DNA of 64,000 nucleotides from Amphibalanus amphitrite. Lineage: Eukaryota; Arthropoda; Thecostraca; Balanomorpha; Balanidae. A model generated the notes under the pieces. The model worked only from the letters and a program-made list of their open reading frames with translations, had not been told where the DNA came from and did not search any database. Made by a program: the position numbers and the translations under genes. Positions 12,363 to 24,376 of the stretch are shown in pieces. The stretch's first letter is position 1; every line of letters starts with the position of its first letter. Location: positions 88,823 to 152,822 of the forward strand of contig NW_024882997.1 in assembly GCF_019059575.1 (NCBI RefSeq), read 5' to 3'.

Positions 12363-15252
12363 AGCGGGTAGCGCTAGCAAGCTCAAAGTGCCAAATTTAC
12401 ACAGGCCATCCAGAATGCATTCCAGCATAGTTATTGAGCATATCTATCTCCTGGTGGACCCCAAAGGTGCGCTCTGCACGTGCAAAAAATTGTCCGCGCC
12501 GGGCGGTAGGGATGCTTGGACACCCCATGTGGATTTATGTAAATATCTCGAAAACGGCGTTGTGAAGCGCCGCCGTTTTTGGCACACCTTTTTATACATC
12601 CTTTTCATACATGCTGCGTAACTTTCAGACTTAGGTCACTCAAGGTTAGGTCTTAAGGTTACGTCCAAGTGACCTTACCTTAGGAAAAGTTATAGTGCCC
12701 GTCATAGCTACACAGACTGAACAATCTATCTAAAACGTTGGCAGCGATTACTAAGAGCACCATAAAACGTAAAGTACCTCTACCTCGGAATTTCACTGTC
12801 ACTGACCTAGGGTTCTGTTGATTTTGCGACCTTTCTATTATAGGTAAGTCAATGGGAGACAATTAAACTGCGCTTCTGTCGCACGAAACTCAGAAACATA
12901 CTAAACAATGCACTCAAATAACGGGACACGGGTAGCAGGGAAACGTGACAAATCCTTCGCCCTGGCAGGGCATTTTTCATAACACGGCCTGGCAGGGGGG
13001 GGTGGAGGGTCGATGCGACCCCCCTCGCGATTGGCTCCTATGGCACCTAGAAACACCAAATTTGGTAGGTAGGTGGGCCCCCTGGAGTTCTCGCCCCTGT
13101 GAAAATTTGGTTGCTCTAGGTCAATATTTAGGGGGGTTTTGGGGGGTATAAATGTAAAAATTTCGCTAAAAACAGGTCAAAAGCTTTCCGCTTATAACTT
13201 TTGATCTGATTAAGATAGAGCAAAAAGAAAAGCACCAGTAAACTCAGCACGTCAAGGTGCGTCGAATGGTATACTTTTTAGCTTGCTTAAGTGTACTTAA
13301 AGTTTTTCTTAAATTTTAAGTAAACTTAAATTAATAAATTAAGTTCAAGTTAACTAAATTGCATCATATCGCATATCATTCGATTCGGCTGATCACCAGG
13401 AACACAATGATACCATTTTTAAGCTCTAGCGTCATTATGTGCCAAGTTATTTGCAAAAACGTCATTTGACCTCAGTTGACCTCATTTGACCTGACCCATG
13501 GATAAGTGCACCAAACAAAGAAGCTCCAAGTGACCTGCTGTTAAGTACTGTGGTTTCAAAGCACAAAAGTGATAGAACGAAGCGGATATCTCCAGTATTT
13601 TTCGAATTTAGTATTTTCCCATAGGCTTAACATTACGACGTAATGACCTCTAACTGACCTCAGGTCAGTGACCTCAAAAAAGCCGGACTATATGTTATAC
13701 AACTCGGTGACCTTAGCACATCCTGAAAGTTTGAAGGAAATCAGTCGAAAACTGTGAGTTGGACAGGTGCAAAAAGAAAATTGAAATTTGACCATGACCT
13801 TGTACCGGTTTTTCTGACCTGGTGACCTGACCCAAGGTCACCTGGACCTGAAATTTTCAGGTCATATGTAAAAAGGTTGCCCCATAGGCTGTGCCAAATT
13901 TGGCGGCGCTGCGCGCCGCTGTTTTTACGCTATCTTCGAAAAACCTTAGGGGGGGGGTCGCATCGACCCCCCCTGCCAGGGCGAGGGTTAATTGGGAAAT
14001 TGCACCTGTGACTTCTACTTATGTCCTGGGGTTATTTCAGGTCATGGTAGCCCTCCACAACATTTTGACAGTAACTTTTGGTAGAGACATGCAAGAGCGC
14101 TGAAAACACCTTTGATATGTTTAGTTCAACTTCGTAAATTGAGTTTGTTGCGAGTTTTACGGGTCATTTATCAGGAATGTCATGTTTGTTTTGATCACAG
14201 CTGATGTTTTCATGCATTTAGGCCAGGTCGGGTCAAGTCAGGTCAGGTCAACCAGTAGGTGTCCTGCCGCTTATCCATAGTATGTGTCAACCACCACTGA
14301 TGGCGTCGTAGCATGTTACGAATACACTAAAACTATAAACTTCTTAAATGTTAAATTGAATGCTGAATTCGAAATCAGCTCCAAAAATTGTCCTGGAATA
14401 TGTAAAACTCGAAAAGGTGAACCCAGGTCATTAAAGGTCAGTGACCTTGACCTAATTTTCACGTGACCTTGACACCCACCATATTGCATGTGAACAACAT
14501 TATATCACATGTTTGAACACTTGAAACCACGAAAAGACAGCAAACGCGCGGCTAGTGCGCGCCGACATACGCCGAATCGCGATTCCGGCCAAACATGGTA
14601 TCGTAATAATAACTTAATATCAGATGCTGATTTACCGCTACTCAGTCAAGTTAGAACCATGTCTTGGCCGCGGTCACCGTCCAGGCCTGAGGCCACCACA
14701 TAATCGTATTACACCGCGCTTACTCAATGCTCAGTTCGTATTGTAAAAGCACTGCGGCACAGCATAGATGCAGGCGCTCTGCTACTGCCATCTATGGGTG
14801 AAAGATGAAGATATGGGTATTGCGGTACAGTATCACTACAGGCGAAAACAACGTGGAAACAAAGATGCCTATGCTGCGCTACCGGGCGATGGTAGCGTAA
14901 ATTTGCGCTGCTGGATAGCTAAAAGTTTTGGAGCCCAAATTAACGTAACCTGATGACCTAACCTTGAGTGACCTAAGTCTGAAAGTTACGCAGCATGTGT
15001 GAAAAGGATGTATAAAAAGGTGTGCCAAAAACGGCGGCGCTGCACAACGCCGTTTTCGAGATATTTACATAAATCCACAGGGGGTGTCCAAGCATCCCCA
15101 CCGCCCGGCGCGGACAATTTTTTGCACGTGCAGAGCGCACCTTTGGGGTCCACCAGGAGATAGATATGCTCAATAACTATGCTGGAATGCATTCTGGATG
15201 GCCTGTGTAAATTTGGCACTTTGAGCTTGCTAGCGCTACCCGCTCTGTCATG
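12363..15252. repeat. Inverted ~290-bp pair inside the 6.6-kb element
   Basis: 12363-12650 and 14955-15252 are near-identical in opposite orientation. Both contain GCTAGCAAGCTCAAAGTGCC, TTTTTTGCACGTGC and a GGCG hairpin. They enclose about 2.3 kb that includes the TTAA element at 12954-13991. The arrangement suggests the terminal repeats of an element within the larger one. Confidence 0.7.
12954..13991. mobile_element. TTAA-type element
   Basis: The right end is CCAGGGCGAGGG followed by TTAA (13988-13991). The left end AATCCTTCGCCCTGGCAGGG has lost the TTAA to mutation. Both ends carry a G-run, a loop (GTCGATGCGAC or its complement GTCGCATCGAC) and a C-run. The interior has dense TGACCT hexamers, especially 13468-13500 and 13794-13864, and the GC hairpin GGCGGCGCTGCGCGCCGC near 13901. 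Confidence 0.75.
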
Positions 15253-15260
15253 GGGGACCA

Positions 15261-15504
15261 TCAAAGCGTCCAAAACCGCAGCATCCAAAGTACGCAACAT
15301 CCAAAACTGCAGCGTCCAAAGTACGCAACGTCCAAAATACGTTCAAAATCGGGTATATAGGGAGCATTCACAACGTCCAAAACCGAAACATCCAAAACCG
15401 CAACATCCAAAACGTATCATCCAAAAACGCAACATCCAAGGACGCATCATCCAAAGTACGCAACATCCAAAGTACGCAACATCCAAAGTACGCAACATCC
15501 AAAA
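15261..15504. repeat. CAACATCCAAA tandem repeat
   Basis: About 15-bp units of CAACATCCAAAACCG or CAACATCCAAAGTACG repeat head to tail. The reverse-complement array is at 16930-17195, and the two are symmetrical around the TTAGG tracts and the element between them. Confidence 0.8.
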
Positions 15505-15683
15505 CCGTTAGGTTAGGTTAGGCTAGGTTAGGTTAGGTTAGGTTTCCTTATCCCCGGTAGGCATAAATCAGTAGGTTAGGTTAGGTTAGGTTAGGTTAGG
15601 TTAGGTTAGGTTAGGTTAGGTTAGGTTAGGTTGGGTTTCCTTATCCCCAGTAGGCAAAAATCAGTAGGTTAGGTTAGGTTAGC
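15505..15683. repeat. Interstitial TTAGG telomere-type repeat
   Basis: Runs of GGTTA, the arthropod telomere repeat, are interrupted by GTTTCCTTATCCCC spacers. The tract continues beyond the inserted element at 16853-16925. Confidence 0.9.
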
Positions 15684-16855
15684 CCGCGCCCCGTTGGGCT
15701 CTGCCGAGCAACGCGCCCCGTTGGGGGGGGGCCATTTTGGCCCCCCCCTAAGATCTCGAGAACCACGCAACGTAGCGACAAGCGGCAAACGGTGTTGGAT
15801 AGCCCTGTCAGGGAACTACCTTGTGACCCAATTTTATTGACCTAGGTCAAACCGATGACGTCACAGGTCAGGTCAAAGGTCCAATTTTCACCGTTTACAG
15901 GCATTTCAAGAAATGCGTTGTAAAATCGAGTAAAATGCATTTCATTGAAAATCATCGATGGGGAAATGTTCTTCAAACACATATTTTGCTAGTTGAGGTC
16001 ACTGATACCAGGTCAGGTCACTGAGGTCAGGTCACTGGGGGGTCACAATATGAAAGTGTCGTGTGATACATGTTTTATGGTCCATTTTACATGACAAATG
16101 CGATTATGTGGGTCAGGCAGCCTTTGGGGCCAGCTTAGGTCACGTTTTGGTCAAGGTCAGGTCAAGGTCAGGTCAAGGTCAGGTCAAATAAGGTCAAATT
16201 TCAAAGTTGATATTTTTGCATAAAATTGGTATCGAATCGATGCAGCTCGTCACGGGGAGTTCAATGGTGGTCTTTGTTTTGCCGTACGAGGTCTAGAATC
16301 GCTAAAAATTGAGTTCAAAAATTTGACGTCATCATTTTTGAACAGTTTTTTCGCTATAACTTGGCCAAAAAACGAGATATCGATCTGAAATTTGGTATGT
16401 ATATAGAAGAGCGCAGGGACTATCATATATTCCGGTTTTTTCGAAATTCTGAAAAATTTTGGATTTTTTTTAGTTTTTCTAAAAAAATCAATTTAAAAAA
16501 AAAAATTGGGTCAAAAACCCAAAATTTTGAAAATCCGAGATAGCCGTTTTGTAGCGCCGCTTTTTGTCTATTAGACCATATAAAGAACTTTGAAATTGCT
16601 TGATAACTGTAGATTTGGTGAGCGTTTCAAGATTGCATGTTTTTTGCTCATTTTTGCTCGAACATGACCTCAGTTTGACCTCAATAACTCCTGACCTAAG
16701 GTGACCTAAGACTTGAAATTTGGTGTGAAGGTGTCAAATTGATGCCCGGAAAGGTACTGAAAATTTGGCGGCGCTGCGCGCCGCCGTTTTCTTGCTATTC
16801 AGGAAAAACCACAGGGGGGGGCCAAAATGGCCCCCCCCCAACGGGGCGAGGGTTA
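15684..16855. mobile_element. TTAA-family element inserted in TTAGG repeat
   Basis: The ends are TTAGCCCGCGCCCCGTTGGG and CCCAACGGGGCGAGGGTTAG. Each has the family hairpin, G8-CCATTTTGG-C8 at the left and G8-CCAAAATGG-C8 at the right. It sits inside the TTAGG tract and is flanked by TTAG rather than TTAA. The interior carries AGGTCA clusters at 15835-15880, 16000-16035 and 16135-16200. Confidence 0.78.
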
Positions 16856-17195
16856 GGTTTGGTTGGGTTAGGGATAGGCAAAAATCAGTAGGTTAGGTTA
16901 GGTTAGGTTAGGTTAGGTTAGGTTAGGTTGGTTTTGGATGTTGCGTGCCTTGGATGTCGTGGTCTTGGACGTTGTGGTTTTGGAGGTTACGTACTTTGGA
17001 TGTTGCGTCTTTGGATGTTGCGTTTTTTGGATGATACGTTTTTGGACGTTGCGGTTTTGGATATTTCGGTTTTGGACTTTGTGAATGCCCCCTATAAACC
17101 CGATTTTGGACGTATTTTGGACGTTGCGTACTTTGGACGCTGCGGTTTTGGATGTTGCGTACTTTGGGTGCTGCGGTTTTGGACGCTTTGATACG
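16856..17195. repeat. TTAGG tract plus TTTGGATGTTG array
   Basis: A TTAGG tract (to about 16928) is followed by about 15-bp units of TTTTGGATGTTGCG to 17195. The latter is the inverted counterpart of the array at 15261-15504. Confidence 0.8.
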
Positions 17196-18072
17196 GACCC
17201 TCTGTCATATATGTGACACAGAGTGTAACGTCAAAAGGTTTGAACGTGCACAGCACGTGCACCGTGTACCCCAGCACATCTATTTGTACAGCGCCGTAAA
17301 GCGCTCGTCCAGTCGTGTCAGTGAGCCAAATTTGGTGTGCCTAGGTCAAGGTTTTCCGGAATCGGAGGATGCCTCCTCAAAACATGTTTTTCGCCCCGGG
17401 CGCGTGCATTCCGCACCCCTGCTGCCGAGCATACCATATGTTAATGGTCGAACACCGGGACATGTGACCTGTGAATTTGGCACCTGTGCCGCCCACCGTT
17501 TAATTTGGAGCGTCGCTTAAAGGTTTTTGCCCTTCCTGACTTTGTCGGCACGTGGCACGCGCCACGTGACACCGAATGACCTGTGACATGCATCATCACC
17601 TGCCTCAAAGCATTACCCGTCGAATGGTACCGCCAGCATCTCGATCCGATCATCCATTTAGACGCAATTCCAATTGTATTGGCTCGATGACCTTTCACAG
17701 CACGGTTTTTTGGCAACGTAAAATGGCGCCTTGTCGGCTTCACTATCTTCCATAGGAGGTCCATTGGGATCGTCAGTCCAGTTTATTTATACGTCCGTGC
17801 GCTCCAGTAACAAAAGCACGAGCAGATCGCCCAAATGCCGGTGGCCGCGATAATTTCTCTAGTTGCTGAAGAATTTTCGGGACCCATGCTCTTTTCATAC
17901 TGGATCGCGTGTGCCTTACAGAAACTGAAAAGTTCTTCCTATATCAAAAATATAGAAAATAATCTTTTGTTGTAAAAAGGTTTTATTTTCTTTGCTGATC
18001 ATTTTGAACATAAAAAATCACAAATCCATTGCAAAAAAAAATAATTTCGTGAAAGTGAACTATTTCCTTTAA

Positions 18073-19157
18073 AAAAAACGACAGCCGGCGTAAGGCCGCA
18101 GCAGTGCCTGCAGGGCGCCGTTTGATTTGTCCGGGTCCGGGTGGCTCGCGGCATGGCGAGGGCCTGGTGAGGAGGGCGTCGTTCGGCTGCCGTCTCTGCT
18201 GGCAGACACTCTGTTGACGTCTCTGTTGGACCCAGACGTCTCTGTTGGATACACTGGGTCAGAGTGTTTATCGCGCCCCACATCGGCCCCACACCGTCAC
18301 CGGCACCCAAACACGGCCCACCCGGCCGGACGCCGATGAACAACAGCCGTCCGTCAGAGCGGGCGCGGCCGCCGGCACCCCCCTAACCGGGGGGGGGGGG
18401 GGTGCACCCAGCGGAAAGATGGAGATAGGCCGAACTGCGCCGACAGTGACCGAGTGTAATTATAGGTCAGTAGCTGAACTAAACCAGGCTGTCGAATCCG
18501 AATACATACACATTACACATTGACGGCAGTTTTATATTTAAGGATCCTTAGATTTATTTAAAAAGTTATAATTCTACCTACTAGGTAAAATGCATGGGAA
18601 AGCAGTAAGTAGGTACTTGTGCTCAAAAGTAAAAAATCTGCATAAATGGCCAGAACATTTTGCTCGTGGCGAGAATTATCTCTGTAATCGGCGTACAATG
18701 CAATGGGTACCTGTCAGGCACCGAAGGTCGACCTGTCGTCCTCCACCTGAAGCAGAGGTTGGTTGTAACGTTCCTTGGTCCTTTAAACTAACCAGCAGGT
18801 TCGAAAACGCCACGAGCTATCATTATTGGATCAGAATGCAAGTAAACCACACGGTGAGTGCATTACGACACGAGTATAGTGGCGCCCTGGGGTCTGTTGC
18901 GCAGCCGTCTTACATGCTGGGAACGAGACGACGCTGGCGGAGCCTTGCGTGGAGATAAGGTCTTCACTTTTAAGAGCTTTCATCGTCCAGATGGATCATT
19001 GAAAACACATTGCTTTTACAATGACCGTGCAACTTTTTGGGCGTTGGCGGGTGAAGAGCAAGGACCAGCGAATAGAACTTTTGAATTATAAATCTGTTAA
19101 GAAAAGAGCAAAAAGAGACAAAGCATGTAAGTAATATAGGGTGTGAGCGAATGAGTG
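18073..19157. other. Intergenic, GC-rich start, no assigned gene
   Basis: 18073-18420 is GC-rich with a 13-G run. 18540-19130 is AT-richer and holds one possible exon, listed separately. Nothing else is supported. Confidence 0.4.
18590..18853 (+). other. Possible orphan coding exon
   Basis: An open frame ends in phase 0 at a strong donor (ACACG|GTGAGTGC). Its translation has spaced cysteines and tryptophans, ENYLCNRRTMQW and then VGCNVPWSFKLTSRF, plus N-glycosylation sites NAT and NHT. This looks like an extracellular domain, but no family is recognised. The 5' boundary is unknown and no partner exon was found. It could be a captured gene fragment or chance. Confidence 0.25.
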
Positions 19158-20353
19158 TTAATCCGCGCCCGGCTGAGGGTCCTGGATTTCCACGCCCAGC
19201 TGGGGGGGGGGGGTTGGACACCCCCCTTCTAACTCGGCTCTTGGGCCACGTAGCGATACGCGAAAGGCGGCGTTCGAAAGCCGTCAAAAATAATGACGAA
19301 ATCACTTCAGTCACTTTTTTGGTCAGTTCAAAGGTCATTGAAGGCAAAATTTCGCCGATTTCCAAGTCGAATGTCGACAATTTCCAAGAAGCCAACGCGT
19401 AACTCGGGAACCAATAGAGCTATAGCGCTGCGGAAAAGCGCATTCGATAGCCCTTTTAACTGAAGAGCCCTTTTAACTTTTTCTGAAAAATTTTCTCAGA
19501 TTTGACTTAACGTCAACAGTTTTGCCTGCAGGGGGCAAAAACTACAAAAATAGCCGATTTTTTTCGGAAACAGATTTTTCTGCAATAACTTTTGACCCAA
19601 GCCTTGTACGAGCTTACTTTTACCAGCATCGTGTTCCTCTCGTCAAGACGCATCGAATGAACTATAACTTGACCTTGAAAGGTCAACTTAAAAATTTGAC
19701 CTCAGGTCAAGGTCATGACCTGACCTGAAAGGGTCATGTTGCATATCAGTCGATCCGTATCGTCGAGCTGAACACATCTAAGGCGTTTTCATCGCTCTAG
19801 CATGCCTCTATCAAAAGTTATTTGCGAAAAACTGTTAGATACCATTCGTGACCTGAGATGACCTCAGGGGCATAAAAAGGGGGTCACGGACACCATTTTC
19901 ATGTTCAGTGTGTCTAAATCACTTGTAATTCAGTGTTTGGGAGTGTTTATAATGTCCTTCATCCAAAGAGGCGCATTTCAATTTTTCCCATTGACTTATA
20001 GGTAATGGTGAGGTCACAAAATTGACCTGACCTTAGGTCATCGATATCAAAATTCTGAGATATACATTTTGTATATGTTATTGCTCTTAGCACTGGCTGA
20101 AAGTTTCAAAGTAATCGGTCACTCGGTGTAGCTATGGCAGACATTGAAAGTTTTTATGAGGTGAGGTCACTTCAAGTGTCCTGGTGACCTGACCTTGAAA
20201 GACTTTGGTCTGAAATTTTCACAACATGTCTAGAATTAACGTATGATAAGGTGTACCAAATACAGAGGCACGGAGCGCCGCCGTTTTTGAGACATTCGCG
20301 AAAAACCACAGGGGGGGTGTTCAACCCCCCCCCCCCAGCAGGGCGCGGGTTAA
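19158..20353. mobile_element. TTAA-flanked non-autonomous element
   Basis: The element has TTAA at both ends and is 1188 bp inside. The left end is TCCGCGCCCGGCTG and the right end CAGCAGGGCGCGGG. The family hairpins are G-run-TTGGACA-C-run at the left and G-run-TGTTCAA-C-run at the right. AGGTCA clusters lie at 19670-19730, 20010-20040 and 20155-20205. Confidence 0.78.
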
Positions 20354-22121
20354 AAGAAGCATAACAATGAATAGAAGCCCTTTTGTTTCTGATCACGAAT
20401 GATTGGTGGAATATTTACCTACATCATTTTGATATCTCAGCCCTATTTTGCTGTTTCTCATGTGGCAACAGCTTTTTGTTTTGCAGAAGGCTGAAACAGA
20501 CCTACCTATCGGACGTCAAACAGTTGTTTCGTAACATGAGACTGGTGAATATTCTTACTTATTGCACATTGTGATAAAACCTGCTTCGAATCGTTAGAAT
20601 GTCAGTGGCTGCGTAACATGTGACAAAACCTACAATCGGCCATCTCAGCTGCAGTAAGGACACGGATGTAATAGGTGACGGATTGCAGATAATCTCTCAG
20701 CTGGGCGGGCTGTTTCATTGCGCCGCGACAGCCTGTCGCGATAGGCTGTCGGCTCGCGCTCCTCTCCTACCTGTACCGGCTCTGGGTCGGCCGGTTACGT
20801 ATTATACGGGTTTTACACGGATGGGAGCCGCCTCTGTGTCTGTGTGTGCTGACCGGCGCGGCGGTCAGCGGTGACCGGCGCTGTGACAGAGACTGTACCG
20901 GGTGAGAGTGGGCCGCGGAGGGTGGACCGTGAACCGCCGCCGTGGAAAGGGACGCCGCCGCCGCCGTCAGTGGTGACTGCACGGCCGCACGTGCAGCAGC
21001 GAGGTGCGTCGATCGAGTGCTGGTGCCGTCGCCTCCATCGAGTGCTGGTGCCGTCCGGAGGACGCCGCGGGGACTGAGTGGTCCTGGGTGCGGTCAGAGA
21101 AACGACATGATGAGGGCGGCGATGAGAGGTGAGTCACGAGCTCACCGGCAGCGTTTTCCCGCTGGAGAGCCGGTTTTGCTAATGGATTACATACATACTA
21201 CCTTCCCGTGAACCAAAGCGTTTCGCTCGCTGAAGACCCGGTCTTGCTATATGGATTACACACTACCTTTCCGTGAACCAAGTGCTTACCATAAGCATAG
21301 GTGTATAAACGCACTTTGCCATAGGCATAAAATAAACCAATGTGCCCTACAAGTAAACAGCGCATTGCCTATATTGAATGCGTCGGATGGTAAACAGTAC
21401 CTATTTGCAGTCTATGCATGGGATGGGACTTTCAGCTTCCTAAATCAGATACCCGGGTGTGATTTCCGTATAAGTTACGTGGCACACACGCTCTCTGGTC
21501 GTATGGAAGGACAGCGTGGGAGTTATAAGGAGTTGGTGACCTATCAAATCGACATCAGTCTTCCTTACTTTCATACCCACATCGTGCTACGTCTGATGGA
21601 TGCACAATGCACATGTTTGCCTACCACGCACATTGCACACATAAATACCTGTGTTATTTGTGCTAATCGTGTACAGTGACGGCTGGCCAATAAACATATG
21701 ATATCAATTAGGTAGTAAAAATGTATGTTGTACGTGCATTGCTATATTCAGAATCACAACCTCATAAGCAGCGTAGACTAGCCGGTGCTAAAGGAGTAGG
21801 TATAAGAAATATCGTAATGCTTGCTGTGGTGACAAAATATAGTAGGTATATACGACAGAGGTCAGTTCGCTTAAGTACGATTATTATGGCTTCATTCTAT
21901 GTTGTAAGGGCACCGGCCTAAATTGTGTTCCTATACCTAAACCTATGCATATGCATAGCAAGGCTGCAAGTATACTTCTGTAGAATGTCGACAGATCGGT
22001 CTAATACCGTAATAAAAATGTAACGCATCTGCTTCGGGCAATACTGTTTGTCTAGCATGTAAATTAACGTTCAGCCAAAGCTAGAAATGAAACGAGCAGT
22101 GTGAAGCGGTTTTAAATAGCC
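20354..22121. other. No assignable gene
   Basis: 20700-21120 is GC-rich. A 142-codon open frame (21251-21679) has no recognisable domain and no splice context. Similar phrases (TTCCCGTGAACCAA and TTTCCGTGAACCAA) occur at 21202 and 21270, indicating a short duplication. No functional feature is supported. Confidence 0.4.
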
Positions 22122-23010
22122 TTAACCCTATTAGTGGCAGGGGGGGGGGGGTTGTTTTTATCCACCCCTCAGGTTTTTCGGGAATATCTCCGAAACCGCT
22201 GAAGCTACGATGCTGAAATTTTCTGACTTTTCCTAAAACTAAATTGGGCACATTCCCTGAAAATTTCAAGTTCATAACTTTACCAGGGGCGGCTCCAGAG
22301 CACTGGGAATTGGGGGGTCCTTTTCGTGAAGCGAGTCATTTGGGCGAAGATCACGATGCTGCACCAGTTTTACGAACAGTGAATGAAAGGTATCATGTGA
22401 TAACATATACAGTTATTGTGCATCCTCTTTTGACACGTTTTTGCTATAATAGGCGGATCCAGGCGTCCAAAAAGGGGGGTTATGTTTTACCTCCCAACAT
22501 AGGTGCCCTGACACCGCCTATGCATGACCAATACAATTGTAGTCGTTCTCTCATATGAAAATTGTAAAATAACAAGACCATTACCACCCTTTTTAGAAAC
22601 AGTACCAACAAAAACCTTATTTACTATACTTTTGTGCATCCCCAATCTCAATGATCTGTATCCGCCTATGATTTTTGAAAATGCATATTTTTAGGATCCA
22701 TGTGAATTCCTGGTTCATTCTCTATCGATCGGCAAAAGTTGCGTTAAGATTGGTTCAGAAACCTGGCCGTGATAAACAGTCTAAAATGTATCTGCAATTT
22801 GCCCGTTTTTACCCCCCTCTACCCCCCCCTATTAACATTTTTTAATTTTTATTTTTTAGAAATGTAGATCACGTTGAGCGAAATCGAATGCCGTTTGAAT
22901 TTTGAAAATCGGCCCGTTAGATCTCGAGATATCAAGGGGGGGTCGTAAACAGCCCCCCCCCCCCTGCCACTAATAGGGGGTAGCCAGGAGCCTGCCACTA
23001 ATAGGGTTAA
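22122..23010. mobile_element. TTAA-flanked element, ATTAGTGGCAG subfamily
   Basis: TTAA flanks both sides. The ends CCCTATTAGTGGCAGG and CCTGCCACTAATAGGG are inverted, and the right end carries a second partial copy (CACTAATAGGGGG). G-run and C-run hairpins follow. A smaller GGCGGATCC-type element is nested at 22449-22670. Confidence 0.8.
22449..22670. mobile_element. Short GGCGGATCC-type MITE
   Basis: The ends ATAGGCGGATCCAG and CTGTATCCGCCTAT are inverted. The type matches the hAT-like element at 62752-62917. A clear 8-bp target duplication is not visible here. Confidence 0.55.
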
Positions 23011-23690
23011 GGCCAGCCATTTTCATCTGTTTCTTTCATTTGATGCCTTTCAACATATGCTGCATAGCGCATAGTACATAACACTGGCATCGGTAATTGG
23101 CATTCCCTTAAAATCGCATCTACAGCTCCGTTCGTTCATATTGAGAAACACATTCTCATCGATTAGAGTCAATAGTCATCGTTTTATATGTAGCTTGCTA
23201 TGTAACTCGTACGTAATAATAACATTCAAAGAAGCTGACAGCCTGGGCCACCAGCTGAAACGAAACCTTGCAAGCTACCGCAACAGGCTCCAATTTTCAG
23301 ACTTGGGCAACCGTTCACGCCTGGGTAAAGCTTTTCAGACCCCAACGGAAGGTGCCGTGGAGTTGTATGATGGTTACTTTCACCTCGCGCGGTTATGCGG
23401 ACCGCCAGTGTCGGGGCGACCTATGCTAATAGGCAAGAACACTGACGCCCAGGAGGTGTTAGGGGCAGCGAAAGTATTTGTCAGTAAAAACTGGGTCAGA
23501 CGCCTTCAAGGTTGGTGAGGAAAACATCCAGGGGCTGTGGATGAGCTCCTGAGCTTAGCTGAAGAAGCTCTACAGTTGCGACACATAGTCAAAAGCATGC
23601 CTGGTACCGGGTGCAAAGAGTGTAATATGTTCTTTCTAGCGACCATATACCCACCTACTGATTGCAATAGCGTGGCTTGTTGCTCGTAGG
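23011..23690. other. No assignable gene
   Basis: A 125-codon open frame (23141-23518) contains no motif I recognise and has no clear splice signals. The rest shows nothing. Confidence 0.35.
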
Positions 23691-24376
23691 TTGGTTACGG
23701 AGCGAGCGAAGCGAGCGTAGTCTTTCCTTAGATTAACGGAAATTTCTGAGTATGAGCGGCCGGCCGTGGTCACGCTTTTGCGAGGCTTATATCTCAGCAA
23801 CCACTTGACCGATTTACACGCGGTAATTTTTGTAGGGTAGCTTCATTCCTTCTACCAAGTATTGGACTATTCCCGATGCATGTGGGTGACCCCTTATGCA
23901 CGTGCCACGTGCAAAACGAAGAGGTGTCAGTTTTGTAATTGTTGCAATATCTCGGTAACTACTTGGCCGATTGCGCTGAAAGTTGGCATGTAGGTAGGCA
24001 CCCACTAGGCACTGCATATACATGTGCCAGAGTTGGGGTGCTGCTGCACGTGCGCACGTGGAGGGGTCGCTTCCAGATCTCGGGAACGGCTGGACCGATT
24101 GCGCTCAAATTTGGTACACGGTTAGGGACCGGTTAGTAGGGTGCCGTGCACAAGTCAGTTGGGACCCATTTTGCACGTGCGCACGTGCAGGGTGCCGCTT
24201 CCAGATCTCGAGAACGGCTGGGCCGATTGTGCCCAAATTTGGCACATCGCTAGAGACCAGTTAGTAGGGTGCCGTGCACAAGTCAGTTGGAGGTACCCCC
24301 TCGCAATTTCGCACGTACAAGGCCCACCCTCTCGCTCGCTCCGTTAGTCGCCCCAAAAGGCGTTATACTGGTTACT
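23691..24376. repeat. Dispersed ~690-bp repeat, copy 1
   Basis: The sequence begins at GGAGCGAGCGAAGCGAGCG and ends at CGCCCCAAAAGGCGTTATAC. It is internally built of about 90-bp paragraphs sharing CAGATCTCGAGAACGGCTG, GCCGATTG and GTGCCGTGCACAAGTCAG. A near-identical copy in opposite orientation lies at 61569-62263. It is probably a non-autonomous transposon; no clear TIR was identified. Confidence 0.75.

Larger units (their letters stand above)
11495..18072. mobile_element. 6.6-kb TTAA-flanked composite element with ~865-bp TIRs
   Basis: TTAA occurs at 11495-11498 and 18069-18072. The inner ends are AGGAAATAGTTCAC and its reverse complement. The inverted similarity extends to about 12364 on the left and 17203 on the right, diverging near the outermost 150 bp. 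The TIRs share GGCGCCATTTTACGTTG and ACCGAATGACCTGTGAC. The interior is a nest of other elements and TTAGG tracts, and no transposase frame was found. It is probably a non-autonomous or gutted element that later trapped other insertions. Confidence 0.75.
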
